Position numbers and translations under genes: made by a program | Assembly (NCBI GenBank): GCA_963756515.1 | Contig: CAVWNV010000002.1 | Location: 576,766-640,765, forward strand | Origin: Bog-756 sp963756515 | Lineage (GTDB): Bacteria; Actinomycetota; Acidimicrobiia; Acidimicrobiales; RAAP-2 | Direction of reading: 5' to 3' | Length of the DNA stretch: 64,000 nucleotides | In this document: positions 42,333-52,083 of the stretch, in pieces | Layout of the letters: each line of letters starts with the position of its first letter | How positions within the stretch are numbered: the first letter of the stretch is position 1 | Notes under the pieces: generated by a model | The model's database searches: none | What the model was told of the DNA's origin: nothing | What the model saw: the letters and a program-made list of their open reading frames with translations, nothing else

Positions 42333-43238
42333 TCAGCCGGCCCGGCGGTCCGTGGTGGCCGGCTCGTCCCAGGTGGCGTCGAGGAACGTACCGATCTCGT
42401 CGGTCAGCCGATCGGGGCGCATCCTCAACTCGAGCACCGAGTTGGCCTGGACCAACTGACCCCGGGGAAGTCGACGCGACAGCTGCTCGGCATCGTGGAA
42501 CGGATGTACGCGGTCCACCTGATGACCGATGACCAGCGCCGGCATGGTCATGTTGGCCCGTTGCCCGACGGTGGGGGCGATGGGCCCGGCCAAGATCCCG
42601 TGGAGCACCGCGGCCGTCTCGGTCGGATCGTTGGACAAGGTGTTCATCACACTGTTCAACGGACCGTTGCCGGTTCGGGGTAGGTGCTGGAACAAGGAAG
42701 CGGTCCGGCGGACCAACGGCCGGGCGAAGTGCACCGCCAGCAGCAGGGGCACGAACGTGATGGCGGCGGCCGGGACCGCCCACTCCAGCACGGGCATCTC
42801 GATGACCATCCCCTGCACCCGCTCGGGAGCCTGCGCGGCCACCAGCAAGCTGACGTTCCCGCCCAGGGACACACCGCCCACCACGGCCCGTTCGATGCCG
42901 AGGTGGTCGAGGAGGGCCACCACGTGCCGGGCGTAGGTGTCCATGCGGTGATAGGAGGCCCGCTTGGGCTTTTCGGACAGTCCATGCCCCGGGAGGTCGA
43001 GCAGGATGATGCGAAATCCCCGTGCGGCCAGGTCCATGGCCAACCGCCGGTTCATGTTCGAGTCCATGAGGATCCCGTGCATGAAGACCATCACTTTGGG
43101 ACCGTGGCCGTGGATCTCGTAATAGAGCCGGACTCCGAAGGAGTCCAGCATGCCCACCTCGAACGGTGGGTCGTTCGACCCGGGCCGATCGGCCCTGCCC
43201 CTAGCCGTCGGATCCGACGGCCCCCCTCGAGTTGTCAT
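42333..43238 (-). CDS. Alpha/beta hydrolase
   Basis: A 301-residue alpha/beta-hydrolase. The oxyanion segment is FMHGILMDSNMNRR, the nucleophile elbow GGVSLGGNVSL, and the acid/histidine region HQVDRVHPFHDAEQ. LLDLPGHGLSEKP is the usual second strand. The substrate is unknown. The start ATG 43238 overlaps the end of the nitrilase gene by 38 bases; a later in-frame ATG at 43151 would avoid this and start at the domain edge. Confidence 0.87.
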   Translation of the reverse strand: MTTRGGPSDPTARGRADRPGSNDPPFEVGMLDSFGVRLYYEIHGHGPKVMVFMHGILMDSNMNRRLAMDLAARGFRIILLDLPGHGLSEKPKRASYHRMDTYARHVVALLDHLGIERAVVGGVSLGGNVSLLVAAQAPERVQGMVIEMPVLEWAVPAAAITFVPLLLAVHFARPLVRRTASLFQHLPRTGNGPLNSVMNTLSNDPTETAAVLHGILAGPIAPTVGQRANMTMPALVIGHQVDRVHPFHDAEQLSRRLPRGQLVQANSVLELRMRPDRLTDEIGTFLDATWDEPATTDRRAG

Positions 43239-44094
43239 CTGGCCAACGGTACGCCGCCGGCCGGCGGTGTGCCAGCACCGGCAGTTCCGATCGGACCTGC
43301 TCGAGCCGGGCCATGTCCAGATCGGCCAGGGCCAGGCCGGGCCTGTCGTCGGTGCATTCGGCCACGACGTCGCCCCACGGACCGACGATCATGGTGTGGC
43401 CGTGGCACGCCGGCATACCGGGGGGGAGGACGCCGACCTGGCCCGCCCCGACCACGAACACCTCGTTCTCCACCGCCCGGGCCCGGAGCAGCAGTTCCCA
43501 GTGGGCCGGACCGGTGGCGGCGGTGAACGCGGCCGGCACAGCCATCACCGTGGCCCCCAACAGGGCCATGATCCGGTAGGGCTCGGGGAACCGGAGGTCG
43601 TAGCAGATGGACAGGCCCAGGACGGGGGAGGGGTGACCGCCCGGGTCAGTGACCGCTTCGAGTGGCGCCACGGCCAACGAGTCGCCGGGCGCCATGGTGG
43701 CCGACTCGCAGACGTGGGCGCCGGCCAGGGCGACATCGAAGAGATGGAGTTTGCGGTACACGGCTACGAGGACCCCGTCCGGGCCGAACAGACAGCTGGT
43801 GTTGAAGAGTCGGTCCCCGGTCCCGGTCCCCTCGGCCGGGCGCTCCGGAAAGCTGCCGGCCACCACATGGATCCGGTGCTCGGCCGCCAGAGCGGACCCC
43901 CAACGGGCGGTGGGCCCGTCGAGCGGCTCGGCGTGGTGGCGCAGGAACGTCGGGCTGCCGGCGACGGAGAAGTACTCCGGTAGCACCACCAGCGCCGCAC
44001 CGTCCTCGGCGGCCCGGCTGACCAGGGCCGCGGCGCGGTCGAGGTTGGCCTCGGGGTCGGGGCCGGCCGTTGTCTGGATGGCCGCGACGCGCAT
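43201..44094 (-). CDS. Carbon-nitrogen hydrolase (nitrilase superfamily)
   Basis: A 297-residue protein with the complete catalytic triad: E40 (VVLPEYF), K115 (YRKLHLFD) and C164 (SICYDLRFPE). The last segment is characteristic of the Nit/omega-amidase branch, which deaminates deaminated glutathione or omega-amides of keto acids. ATG 44094 is the start; longer readings run into the divergent neighbouring gene. The downstream alpha/beta hydrolase overlaps its end, so both are probably co-transcribed. Confidence 0.9.
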   Translation of the reverse strand: MRVAAIQTTAGPDPEANLDRAAALVSRAAEDGAALVVLPEYFSVAGSPTFLRHHAEPLDGPTARWGSALAAEHRIHVVAGSFPERPAEGTGTGDRLFNTSCLFGPDGVLVAVYRKLHLFDVALAGAHVCESATMAPGDSLAVAPLEAVTDPGGHPSPVLGLSICYDLRFPEPYRIMALLGATVMAVPAAFTAATGPAHWELLLRARAVENEVFVVGAGQVGVLPPGMPACHGHTMIVGPWGDVVAECTDDRPGLALADLDMARLEQVRSELPVLAHRRPAAYRWPDDNSRGAVGSDG

Positions 44095-44185
44095 GACACA
44101 GGGTAGGCCCCGCATCGGGCACAATGACCAGCGGCCGGCACCGGTCCACTGCCCGGTGGCATCGGCCCGATCAGAAACGAGTGTC

Positions 44186-45448
44186 GTGTCCTTCGAAGAC
44201 TCCGACGTCGTACGCAGCGCCATCCGGGTGGAGGGCTTCCGCGACGACGAGTTCAACTATCAGCTCATCCGGGCGCTGGGTGTCGCCGACTACGGCGGAT
44301 CCACGGTGGGAGAGTGCCTGTCGGTCGCCACCGAGATCACCGACGGCAGCCCGGTGAGCTGGGCGCTGGCCTTCGAGCGGCTGGCTCAACGGACCGAGGA
44401 CCGGGCCCGGACCTGCCTGGCCGCCGGTCGCGGGGTGAGCGCCCGGGACCACTTTCTCCGGGCCTCCACCTACTACCGGACCGCCGAGTACTACGCCGAT
44501 GGGATCGACGGAAGGTCCCACGAGACCGGCGAGCGGAGCCGGGACTGCTTCGCCCAGGCCGCGGCGCGGCTGGACCCGCCGGTGGAGTCGATCGAGGTGC
44601 CCTTCGAGGGGGGCTCGCTCCCGGGATACCTGGTGCGTCCGCCCGCCCTCCCCGGAGCTGGATCGGGCCCACCCGTACCGCGGCCCACCCTCGTGGGCGT
44701 GGGCGGCTTCGACTCGAGTGCCGAGGAGCTCTACTTCCACCTCGGGGCCCCGGGTGCCGAGCGTGGTTGGAACGTCTTCGTGTTCGACGGACCCGGCCAG
44801 CCCGGGTGCATGCGTCGCAATCCCTGGATGACCTTCCGGCCCGACTACGAGGTACCGCTCGGCGCGGTGCTCGACGAGCTCGGCCGCAAGGACGAGGTCG
44901 ATGCCGAACGCCTGGTGTTGGCCGGCCAGAGCTTCGGCTCGTACTTCGCGGCCAGGAGCGCGGCCACCGATCCCCGGGTCCGGGCCCTCGTGGCCAATCC
45001 TCCCGTTACGGATATGTACCGGTACATGGAGGCCTGGGTCGGGACCGACGTGTTCCAGATGTCCCGCGACATCCGGCCCGAGGACGTCATCGGCGTGCCC
45101 GAAGACCTCATGCCCCGTCAGATGCAGTGGGGGATCGCGGCGATCTGCCAGCGCTTCGGCGTGCCTTCCTTCCACGCCTGGAGGGACGCCATGCGCCTTT
45201 ATCGACTGGGCCCGATGGGCCACGACATCACGTGTCCGGTGCTGGCGCTGGTGGGCGACCGCGAGGGGACCGAGCCGCTGGACCAGTTCCGCCGCTTGGT
45301 GGACCAGGTGGCCGGCCCGGTGACCGCCGTGCAGTTCACCGCCGAGGACGGAGCCTCGACCCACTGCCAGGCCGACAACATCCGACTATCGGCCCAGGTC
45401 ACCTACGACTGGTTGGACGAGCAGGTCGGGCCGGCCCCGGGCCCCTGA
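44186..45448 (+). CDS. Alpha/beta hydrolase, FrsA/acylaminoacyl-peptidase type
   Basis: A 420-residue protein with an N-terminal helical region (to about 130, including RASTYYRTAEYYADG, typical of the FrsA/DUF1100-like cap) and a C-terminal hydrolase domain. The nucleophile is in LAGQSFGSYFA, the acid in LALVGDREGTE, and the histidine in GASTHCQAD. Relatives include tannase-like, 2,6-dihydroxypseudooxynicotine hydrolase and pigment-related hydrolases. The substrate is unknown. The start is GTG 44186; the open frame extends far upstream into the divergent nitrilase gene. Confidence 0.85.
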   Translation: MSFEDSDVVRSAIRVEGFRDDEFNYQLIRALGVADYGGSTVGECLSVATEITDGSPVSWALAFERLAQRTEDRARTCLAAGRGVSARDHFLRASTYYRTAEYYADGIDGRSHETGERSRDCFAQAAARLDPPVESIEVPFEGGSLPGYLVRPPALPGAGSGPPVPRPTLVGVGGFDSSAEELYFHLGAPGAERGWNVFVFDGPGQPGCMRRNPWMTFRPDYEVPLGAVLDELGRKDEVDAERLVLAGQSFGSYFAARSAATDPRVRALVANPPVTDMYRYMEAWVGTDVFQMSRDIRPEDVIGVPEDLMPRQMQWGIAAICQRFGVPSFHAWRDAMRLYRLGPMGHDITCPVLALVGDREGTEPLDQFRRLVDQVAGPVTAVQFTAEDGASTHCQADNIRLSAQVTYDWLDEQVGPAPGP

Positions 45449-45486
45449 CACGAAAGGCACGGGCATCTGGCTACCCGCCGCGGGGG

Positions 45487-46359
45487 TCATGCGGGTGCGA
45501 CCGGCGTGGCCGGAACGGTGCAGTTGGCCAGGGCGGCGGCGAGCGCCGTGCCACCGCCCTCGGAGAGGTCCTCACTGACGCCGGTCAGTGGCGTGAGTGA
45601 GGCCCAACCTTCTGCGATGAGAGCGGCGTCCGACCCCGGCTCGAGCTCGGCCTGTTCGGCCGAGGCGTCGGCCCCCTCACCCATACCCCGGAGCGTCAGG
45701 ACGATGGCCTTCGACGAGGTCCCGACGGGCGTGCCGGCCACGGGGACGTCGGTGTGCTCGGGCCGGACCGATCGGATGAGCCCGGCCGTCCCCAGCCGGC
45801 CGTGGCGCAGGCCACGCAACCGGCCCGGCTCGACGGCCGGCACGTTGAGATTCAAGACGGTGGCGGGGGCGGCCCGGGCCAGGGTGGGGATGATTCCCAA
45901 CGCCAGGCCGACCGGCGTCTCCCACGGCACCGGATCCTCGCCCCAGGCGATGCTCACGGCCAGGCCCCGTACCCCGAACTGGGCACCGGTCAGGGTGGCC
46001 CCCACCGTGCCCGAGTGGAGCGCCGACCGGCCGGCGTTGACCCCGTGGTTGATGCCGGAGACCACCAGGTCGGGTCGGGGACCGAACCCCCCGATGCAGG
46101 CCAGGATGACCGCCAGCGCCGGCGGCCCGTCGATTCCGAAGGTGGGGACGGTCGCCAATCCGGGAATCTCGACCTCCTCGTAGGGGATCGACTCGCGGTC
46201 ATAGACCCGACCCACCGCGGCCCCGGCGCCGCTGTGGTCGGCCAGGGGTGCCACTACGACCAGTTCGTGCTGGCCCGCCACGGCCCGAGCCAGGCCCCGG
46301 GCCAGGGCGGCGATACCCGGGGCGAAGACGCCGTCGTCGTTCGTGATCAGGATGCGCAT
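45487..46359 (-). CDS. surE: 5'-nucleotidase/exopolyphosphatase SurE
   Basis: A 290-residue SurE. The metal-binding NDDG is at residues 7-10 (RILITNDDGVFAPGI), with DHSGAGA, the VSGINHGVNAG loop and SGTVGAT following. SurE removes phosphate from nucleoside monophosphates and is linked to stationary-phase survival. ATG 46359 is chosen; the frame extends upstream, but the family motif begins here. It converges on the alpha/beta hydrolase gene and is divergent from the aldose epimerase gene. Confidence 0.93.
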   Translation of the reverse strand: MRILITNDDGVFAPGIAALARGLARAVAGQHELVVVAPLADHSGAGAAVGRVYDRESIPYEEVEIPGLATVPTFGIDGPPALAVILACIGGFGPRPDLVVSGINHGVNAGRSALHSGTVGATLTGAQFGVRGLAVSIAWGEDPVPWETPVGLALGIIPTLARAAPATVLNLNVPAVEPGRLRGLRHGRLGTAGLIRSVRPEHTDVPVAGTPVGTSSKAIVLTLRGMGEGADASAEQAELEPGSDAALIAEGWASLTPLTGVSEDLSEGGGTALAAALANCTVPATPVAPA

Positions 46360-46508
46360 GGCGAGTGGTGGGCTCGAGCAGGATCGGGGACGGGTATGGA
46401 CGCGGGCCGGAAATGACGGTTCGTCGGGCCCCTGCAGTCCCATGGCCTACCATACCGGTCGACGGCGGCCATCCATCGGTCGACCGGACCACTCCCTCAC
46501 CCACCCCC

Positions 46509-47462
46509 ATGACGCCCCGATCACCTGCCGAAGACCAGCGTCCGGCGGAGACGACCAGCACGACCGGGGACCAGTGGGTGATCGGCCACGGCCACCAGCG
46601 GGCCGTGATCACAGAGGTCGGCGCCACGCTCCGCTCGTTCACCGCCGGTGACCGGTCGGTGATCGACGGATTCGGACCGGACGAGTGGAGTCATGGCGGC
46701 CGGGGGCAGGTGCTGGCTCCCTGGCCCAACCGCCTCGGAGACGGTCGCTACTCGTTCGAGGGGGTCGAAGCGCAGGCTCCCCTCGACGAGCCGTCACGCC
46801 GGAACGCCATCCACGGCCTCGTCCGGTGGATGCCGTGGCAGATGACGGGCCGGGCCCAGAACCAGGTGGCCCTGTGCTGCGAACTGCGCCCGTCGCCGGC
46901 ATACCCCTACTCCCTGCGGGTGACGGTCGAGTACCGGCTGGGTCGCGACGGCCTGACGGTCACCACCGACGCCGAGAACTTCGGCCCCACCGACCTGCCC
47001 TTCGGACTGGGCTTCCATCCTTACCTGACCCTCGGCACCCCGACGGTGGACGAGGTTCGACTGACGGTACCGGCCGAGGTGCGACTGGTCACCGACGACC
47101 GCGGACTGCCCGACAGTCGCCAGGCCGTGGCCGGCACCGAGTTCGACTTCCAGCAGGGGCGACTCATCGGTCCCACCCGGCTGGACACGGGCTACACCGG
47201 TCTCAGCCGGGATCCTGACGGCCGGGCCCGAGTCGAACTGGACCACCCCGGGGGCGCCGGGGGCACGACCCTCTGGGCCGACGAGCGTTTCAGCTACTTC
47301 ATGATCTACACGGGGGACACCCTGGACGCCGCCTCGCGGCGTACCGCCGTGGCTGTGGAGCCCATGACGTGTCCCCCCGACGCCTTCCGGTCCGGCACGG
47401 ACCTGGTGGTCCTCCGGCCCGGGGCCCGGTGGACGGCAGCGTGGGGGATCAGCCCCCGTTAG
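46509..47462 (+). CDS. Aldose 1-epimerase (GalM-like)
   Basis: A 317-residue galactose-mutarotase-fold protein. Substrate-binding residues appear as LAPWPNRLGDG, NAIHGLVRW (histidine), FGLGFHPYL (catalytic histidine) and VEPMTCPPDAF (catalytic glutamate). It would interconvert alpha and beta anomers of a free sugar, or a sugar phosphate in YeaD-type relatives. ATG 46509 is preferred; in-frame ATGs at 46365 and 46413 would add a long disordered N-terminus and overlap the promoter of surE. Confidence 0.88.
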   Translation: MTPRSPAEDQRPAETTSTTGDQWVIGHGHQRAVITEVGATLRSFTAGDRSVIDGFGPDEWSHGGRGQVLAPWPNRLGDGRYSFEGVEAQAPLDEPSRRNAIHGLVRWMPWQMTGRAQNQVALCCELRPSPAYPYSLRVTVEYRLGRDGLTVTTDAENFGPTDLPFGLGFHPYLTLGTPTVDEVRLTVPAEVRLVTDDRGLPDSRQAVAGTEFDFQQGRLIGPTRLDTGYTGLSRDPDGRARVELDHPGGAGGTTLWADERFSYFMIYTGDTLDAASRRTAVAVEPMTCPPDAFRSGTDLVVLRPGARWTAAWGISPR

Positions 47463-47602
47463 AACCAGGTGGTACATGGTGCCCGGTGCCGGCCGGCCGA
47501 CCCGGGAGGCGTCCGCCGTGGGTGGCCGCATCCCCGGGTATTCGTCGGGGCTGCGTCTAGGATTTGGGTAACCGGTCATGACGAGAACGTGGAGGCGCGC
47601 CG

Positions 47603-47683
47603 GTGCGTGAGACCTGGCCCGTGCGCTGCGTACCGGCCCGAACCCGAGTGGCGATGATCGACGAGGACCAGGAGGTCCGCTGA
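47603..47683 (+). CDS. Possible 26-residue leader ORF
   Basis: GTG 47603 is preceded by GTGGAGG at a proper 7-base distance and opens a 26-codon frame ending at TGA 47681-47683 (contains RVAMIDEDQEVR). A TAGGAT -10-like element lies about 40 bases upstream (47557-47562). The carboxypeptidase gene starts 8 bases later. It could be a translated leader or a chance frame. Confidence 0.25.
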   Translation: MRETWPVRCVPARTRVAMIDEDQEVR

Positions 47684-47691
47684 TCCGTCCC

Positions 47692-49236
47692 GTGCTCGAC
47701 CATCCTGGCCAGACGTCAGACGGGGGCGGTAGCGCAGTGCCGGTGCCGTCCCTCGGGCCGTCGGGTCTCTCGACCCTGGTGGCCGAGAAGGACCTGGTGC
47801 CTCTGGCCGTTCCTTCGATCGCGCCGACTCCGGTCGGACCGGCCGGCCCGAGTGCCAACCCGTCGCTGCCCGTCCCCACCGAGAGGCCGCAGCGGGCCAG
47901 AAGGCGGCGCAACCGCCGGATCATCAAGTGGTCGGCGGTCGGCGCCGGCGTGGTGATCCTCGTGTCCGCCGGGCTGGTGGGCGCCCAGCGCGCCAGTCGA
48001 CCCGTGTCGCCGCCCTCACTCTCATCGGTGGTGCGTTCCTCGTTGACGGTGCCGGGTGCTACGCCCGGTCTTCCGTGGCCGCCGACGGGACAGGCCGCCG
48101 TGGCCGTCCCGGCGCTGGACTATGCGCAACAGTCGGGCCCGGAGACGCCCGTGCCCATCGCCTCGCTGACCAAGATGACGACGGCGGTGGTGATCCTGCG
48201 AGACCACCCGATCGCGGCGGGAACCTCCGGGCCCACCATCACCGTCACCGCCGACGATGTCGGGCAATACCACACCGATCTCCAGCAGGACCAGACCAAC
48301 ATCCCGCTCCAGGCGGGGGAACAACTGACCGAACTGCAGTTGCTCGAGGCGCTCCTGAACCAGTCCGCCAACGACGTGGCCTACAGCCTGGCGGCATGGG
48401 ACGCCGGTTCCGAGCCGGCCTTCGTGGCCAAGATGAACGCGCTGGCTGTGTCCCTCGGCGCCGACGGGACCCACTACGTCGACGCCAGCGGTTTCGATCC
48501 GCTCTCGGTCTCGACGGCGGCGGACACGCTGCGCATCGCCGCGGCCGGCATGGCCATCCCCGCCTTCGCCTCAGTGGCCGGTATGTCCACCGTGAGCCTC
48601 CCGTTGGTCGGGACGGTCCACAACATCGTCACGGAGATCGGGACCAACGGGGTGGTCGGCGTCAAGTCCGGGTACACCTCACAGGCGGCCGGATGCATGG
48701 TGCTGGCCGGATTCCGGACCGTCGGTGGCCGGTCCGTGCTGGTCTTGGCCTCGGCCCTGGGACAGCGGGTCCCGGCCCCGGCCGCCCCGGCCCCCTCGGC
48801 CGGCGCCACAGCCGCCGCGGCCCCCACGACCACCACCACGGCGGCACCGGCCGGGCCCAGTTACGCCAGGGAGGCGCAGTACCCGCTGCTCTACACCGGT
48901 CCCGTGGTCGAAGGGTTGCTCGATGCCTCGGAGGCGGCCGTCGTGCCGGTGGCCCTCACCACACGGGGTCGGACCCAGGCGGTGGCCTCGACCCGCTGGG
49001 GAGGCCGGCGTCAACAGGTGCCGGCGGTCGCCTCGCGGACGGCGTGGCTGCTGGGCTGGCCCGGCCAGCACGTGGTCAGCGAGACCGGGCCGCTGGCCGG
49101 CGCGGGTCAACGATCTGCCCGTGACCCCGTCGGAACCACGGTGTACTCGCTCGGAAGCCAGACGCAGATCGTGCCGCTGAGTTTGGCCCACACGGTGGCC
49201 GCACCGTCGTGGTGGTGGAGAGTCCTCCACGGCTGA
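47692..49236 (+). CDS. D-alanyl-D-alanine carboxypeptidase (S11 family), membrane-anchored
   Basis: A 514-residue low-molecular-weight penicillin-binding protein. A disordered, proline-rich cytoplasmic part of about 70 residues ends in a basic cluster (RPQRARRRRNRR) and one membrane helix (about 77-97). The catalytic motifs follow: S158-LT-K161, S225-A-N227 and K325-S-G. A Pro/Ala/Thr linker (about 375-400) leads to a C-terminal domain. It would trim D-Ala from peptidoglycan stem peptides outside the membrane. Start is GTG 47692; GGAGG lies 16 bases before it, so CTG 47680 is also possible. Confidence 0.9.
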   Translation: MLDHPGQTSDGGGSAVPVPSLGPSGLSTLVAEKDLVPLAVPSIAPTPVGPAGPSANPSLPVPTERPQRARRRRNRRIIKWSAVGAGVVILVSAGLVGAQRASRPVSPPSLSSVVRSSLTVPGATPGLPWPPTGQAAVAVPALDYAQQSGPETPVPIASLTKMTTAVVILRDHPIAAGTSGPTITVTADDVGQYHTDLQQDQTNIPLQAGEQLTELQLLEALLNQSANDVAYSLAAWDAGSEPAFVAKMNALAVSLGADGTHYVDASGFDPLSVSTAADTLRIAAAGMAIPAFASVAGMSTVSLPLVGTVHNIVTEIGTNGVVGVKSGYTSQAAGCMVLAGFRTVGGRSVLVLASALGQRVPAPAAPAPSAGATAAAAPTTTTTAAPAGPSYAREAQYPLLYTGPVVEGLLDASEAAVVPVALTTRGRTQAVASTRWGGRRQQVPAVASRTAWLLGWPGQHVVSETGPLAGAGQRSARDPVGTTVYSLGSQTQIVPLSLAHTVAAPSWWWRVLHG

Positions 49237-49361
49237 CGTCCAGCCGACCTGACAGCTCGGTCGATCTGCAGGCGGGACCGAACCCTGGTCGGTGCCGGGG
49301 AGGGATCCCCGGTGACGGTAGCCTCGGCCATCGTGCAGCCCGGACCGGACATCCGCCGACC

Positions 49362-50099
49362 ATGACCGTGGTGCTCATCCACGGTGGGGGCACGACGGCG
49401 CGCTTCTGGGATCGACTCCTTCCACTGCTGCCGGGAGTACCGTTCGCTCCCGACCTGCCCGGTCGGGCCGGCCATCCGGCCGACCTGGCCACACTGTCGG
49501 TCGACGACGAGGTGGCGTCAGTCCTGGCCGACATCGAAGTGGCGGAGATCGAGGATCCGGTCACGCTGGTCGCCCACTCGTCAGGGGGGCTCGTCGTTCC
49601 CGGCATCGTCGCCGGACTGGGAGAGCGGGTCCGGGCCATCGTGTTGAACGCCGCGCTGGTTCCCCCCGAGGGTGGATGCGGGATCGACTGCATGAAGGAG
49701 CGCCATCGTGAGGGTCTGCTGATGGCCCGGGCCGCGGCGGAACGTGACGGTACGGTGATCACCCTGCCCGGTGCACCCGAGGATCCCGAGCCGTCCCGTT
49801 TCTCCTACGGCGGCGACCCTCTCGACGACGAGACCCTGGCGTACGTGGTCGACCCGGTCCGATGCGTGGAGGACACCGTGCACCACTACTTCCAGCCGAT
49901 CCGATGGTCCGGGATCTCCGGTGTTCCCGTGACGTATGTCGTCAACGAGCGGGACCGCCCCGTCCCGACCCCAACTCAGGAGGAGATGGCCCGGCGACTC
50001 CCACCGCCGACCACCGTCCTCCGGGTGGACTCGGGCCACCTCCTACCGGTCACTGACCCGGTCACCTTCGCCCAGATCGTGGCGCGGTACTCCGCCTGA
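49362..50099 (+). CDS. Alpha/beta hydrolase
   Basis: A 245-residue compact hydrolase starting MTVVLIHGGGTTARFW, with the nucleophile in LVAHSSGGLVVPG, a likely acid in VVNERDRPVP and the histidine in DSGHLLPVTDP. The family covers esterases, lipases and C-C hydrolases; the small size without cap insert suggests an esterase of the methylesterase type. ATG 49362 begins at the first beta strand and is preferred over an upstream frame that overlaps the previous gene. Confidence 0.86.
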   Translation: MTVVLIHGGGTTARFWDRLLPLLPGVPFAPDLPGRAGHPADLATLSVDDEVASVLADIEVAEIEDPVTLVAHSSGGLVVPGIVAGLGERVRAIVLNAALVPPEGGCGIDCMKERHREGLLMARAAAERDGTVITLPGAPEDPEPSRFSYGGDPLDDETLAYVVDPVRCVEDTVHHYFQPIRWSGISGVPVTYVVNERDRPVPTPTQEEMARRLPPPTTVLRVDSGHLLPVTDPVTFAQIVARYSA

Positions 50100-50161
50100 T
50101 CTGAACCTGATCCTGTGCCCCGGGGCCGGTCGTCCGCGGGCCTGCCGCTACATTGCCTGAC

Positions 50162-50776
50162 ATGTCCACCCCCGACGTCGACGTCGTCCTCTTCGACCTG
50201 GGCGGCGTGCTCATCGAGCTCGGCGGTGTGGCCGCACTGCAGACGTTGGCAGGGATCGCCGACGACGAGGCGGTATGGCAGAAGTGGCTGACCAGTCCCT
50301 GGGTGCGGCGGTTCGAGGCCGGTCAGTGCTCGGCCGACGAGTTCTCGGGGGGCGTGGTCTCGGAGTGGGACCTGCCGGTCACGCCCGAGCAGTTTCTCGA
50401 GATCTTTCGGGACTGGCCCGTGGGCCCCCTGCCCGGATCATCGGAGCTCCTCGCCGATGTCCGACGACGGGTGCCGATCGGCTGCCTCAGCAACACCAAC
50501 TCCCTGCACTGGGAGCACCAGTTCGCCCGCTGGCCGCTACTCGGAATGTTCGACTATCGGTTCCTCTCGTTCGATCTGGGCCTGGTGAAGCCGGACCGGT
50601 CCGTGTTCAGAGCCGTGGCGGACCGGCTGCCCGTACGTGCGGACCGGGTCCTGTTCCTCGATGACAACGCGCTGAACTCCGATGCGGCCCGCTCGTTCGG
50701 GTTTCTCTCGGAGCGGGTCCGCGGCGTCGGAGAAGCGCGGCGGGTACTCGAGGACATCGGTGTCCTCCGCCCCTAG
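50162..50776 (+). CDS. HAD-superfamily hydrolase (YihX-like)
   Basis: A 204-residue HAD phosphatase. Motif I is VVLFDLGGVLIE, with Asp to Gly-Gly as in the YihX / alpha-glucose-1-phosphatase branch. Motif II is CLSNTNSLHW, motif III KPDRSVFRAV, and motif IV LFLDDNALNSDAA. It would remove phosphate from a sugar phosphate or nucleotide. ATG 50162 is chosen as the first residue before the motif. A glycosyltransferase follows 73 bases later. Confidence 0.9.
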   Translation: MSTPDVDVVLFDLGGVLIELGGVAALQTLAGIADDEAVWQKWLTSPWVRRFEAGQCSADEFSGGVVSEWDLPVTPEQFLEIFRDWPVGPLPGSSELLADVRRRVPIGCLSNTNSLHWEHQFARWPLLGMFDYRFLSFDLGLVKPDRSVFRAVADRLPVRADRVLFLDDNALNSDAARSFGFLSERVRGVGEARRVLEDIGVLRP

Positions 50777-50849
50777 GGGTCAGATCGGGCGGCCGTGCGA
50801 CACCCCCGGTTCGAACGACGCTGGTCGGTTCGTCGTACTGTGACGTCCC

Positions 50850-52016
50850 GTGCGGCTACTGGCGGCGTGTTCTCTGGGGGGAGCGGGACATCTCCATCCG
50901 CTGCTGCCCTTTCTCTTCGCCGCCCGTAGGCGGGGAGACGAGGTCCTGGTAGTGGGGCCTCCCGCCCTCCGGTTGATGGTGGAGCAGGCCGGCTACCCCT
51001 TCTCCGCCGGCGGTGAACCTCCGGATGCGGATGTGGCCGCCATCCGGGACCGCCTCCCTCTCGTCCCTCGGGCCGAGGCGTCGGCGCTCGCCAATCGGGA
51101 GCTGTTCGGGCGCATGGCGACGGACGCCATGTTGCCCGGCATGCGGGAGGTCATGACCCGGTGGAGTCCTGACCTGGTGCTGCGTGAACCATGTGAGTAT
51201 GCGTCCGCCGTCGTCGCCCGGGAGGTGACGGTCAGGACCGCGCAGGTGGCGATCTCGTCGGCCCGAGCCGAGTTGGGATCGATCGCAACCGCCGCCCCCG
51301 CGCTCGAGGCGCATCGGGGCGGACTGGCCCACGAACTCGTGACGATGCCGTATCTGACGCGGTTCCCCGCGTCGTTCGACCGATCGGGGTTCCCGTCCAC
51401 CGAGCGATACCACACGGAGTCCCCTGATCCCCATCCGCTTCCGGACTGGTGGCACGGATCCGACGCACCGCTCGTCTACGTCACCTTCGGGACCGTCCTA
51501 GGCCGCATGCCCATCGCCGCCGATGTCGTCAACACCGTGATGAGGGCCGTCTCGGGGATCGTCGACGCCCGCGTGCTTCTCACCGTCGGCCACGGGTTCG
51601 ATCCGTCCGGCATCGCCCCCCTCCCGGCGAACACACGGCTCGAGCCCTGGGTGGAGCAGGCCGACGTGTTCGCCCAGGCCGACGTGGTGCTCCGTCATGG
51701 GGGCTCCGGAACGGTCTTTGGGGCCTTGGCCGCCGGTGTGCCGCTGGTGGTGGTCCCCGTGTTCGCCGATCAGTTCGACAACGGCAGACGGGTGTCGAGA
51801 ACGGGTGTGGGGCTCACGTGCGAGACCGGGCCAGGCCGGCACGACTCACCTCGGCCGCTCATCGGTGACGATGACGTGGACCGCATCGCTCAGGCGGTCA
51901 GAACGGTGCTGGCCGAGCCCGACTTTCGTCGCCGGGCCGAACGGACAGCCGGGGAGATGGCCGCGGCTCCGTCCGTGGACGAGATCCTCACTGCGCTGTC
52001 GGGCCAAGCCCGGTAG
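50850..52016 (+). CDS. Glycosyltransferase, UDP-glucosyltransferase (MGT/GT1) type
   Basis: A 388-residue GT-B enzyme starting with GTG. The acceptor-side N-terminus reads LLAACSLGGAGHLHPLLPF; the donor-binding domain has VYVTFGTVLGRMP and the signature VLRHGGSGTVFGALAAGVPLVVVPVFADQFDNGRRV. Relatives transfer a nucleotide sugar to macrolides, sterols, flavonoids or lipids. The acceptor is unknown. It may act on a lipid made or modified elsewhere in the window, but no link is shown. Confidence 0.9.
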   Translation: MRLLAACSLGGAGHLHPLLPFLFAARRRGDEVLVVGPPALRLMVEQAGYPFSAGGEPPDADVAAIRDRLPLVPRAEASALANRELFGRMATDAMLPGMREVMTRWSPDLVLREPCEYASAVVAREVTVRTAQVAISSARAELGSIATAAPALEAHRGGLAHELVTMPYLTRFPASFDRSGFPSTERYHTESPDPHPLPDWWHGSDAPLVYVTFGTVLGRMPIAADVVNTVMRAVSGIVDARVLLTVGHGFDPSGIAPLPANTRLEPWVEQADVFAQADVVLRHGGSGTVFGALAAGVPLVVVPVFADQFDNGRRVSRTGVGLTCETGPGRHDSPRPLIGDDDVDRIAQAVRTVLAEPDFRRRAERTAGEMAAAPSVDEILTALSGQAR

Positions 52017-52083
52017 CGGGCCACCGGGGCGGGCCGGCCGATCAGTGTCGAGGATCGGGCACACCCGGTTCGGCCCGGGGCGG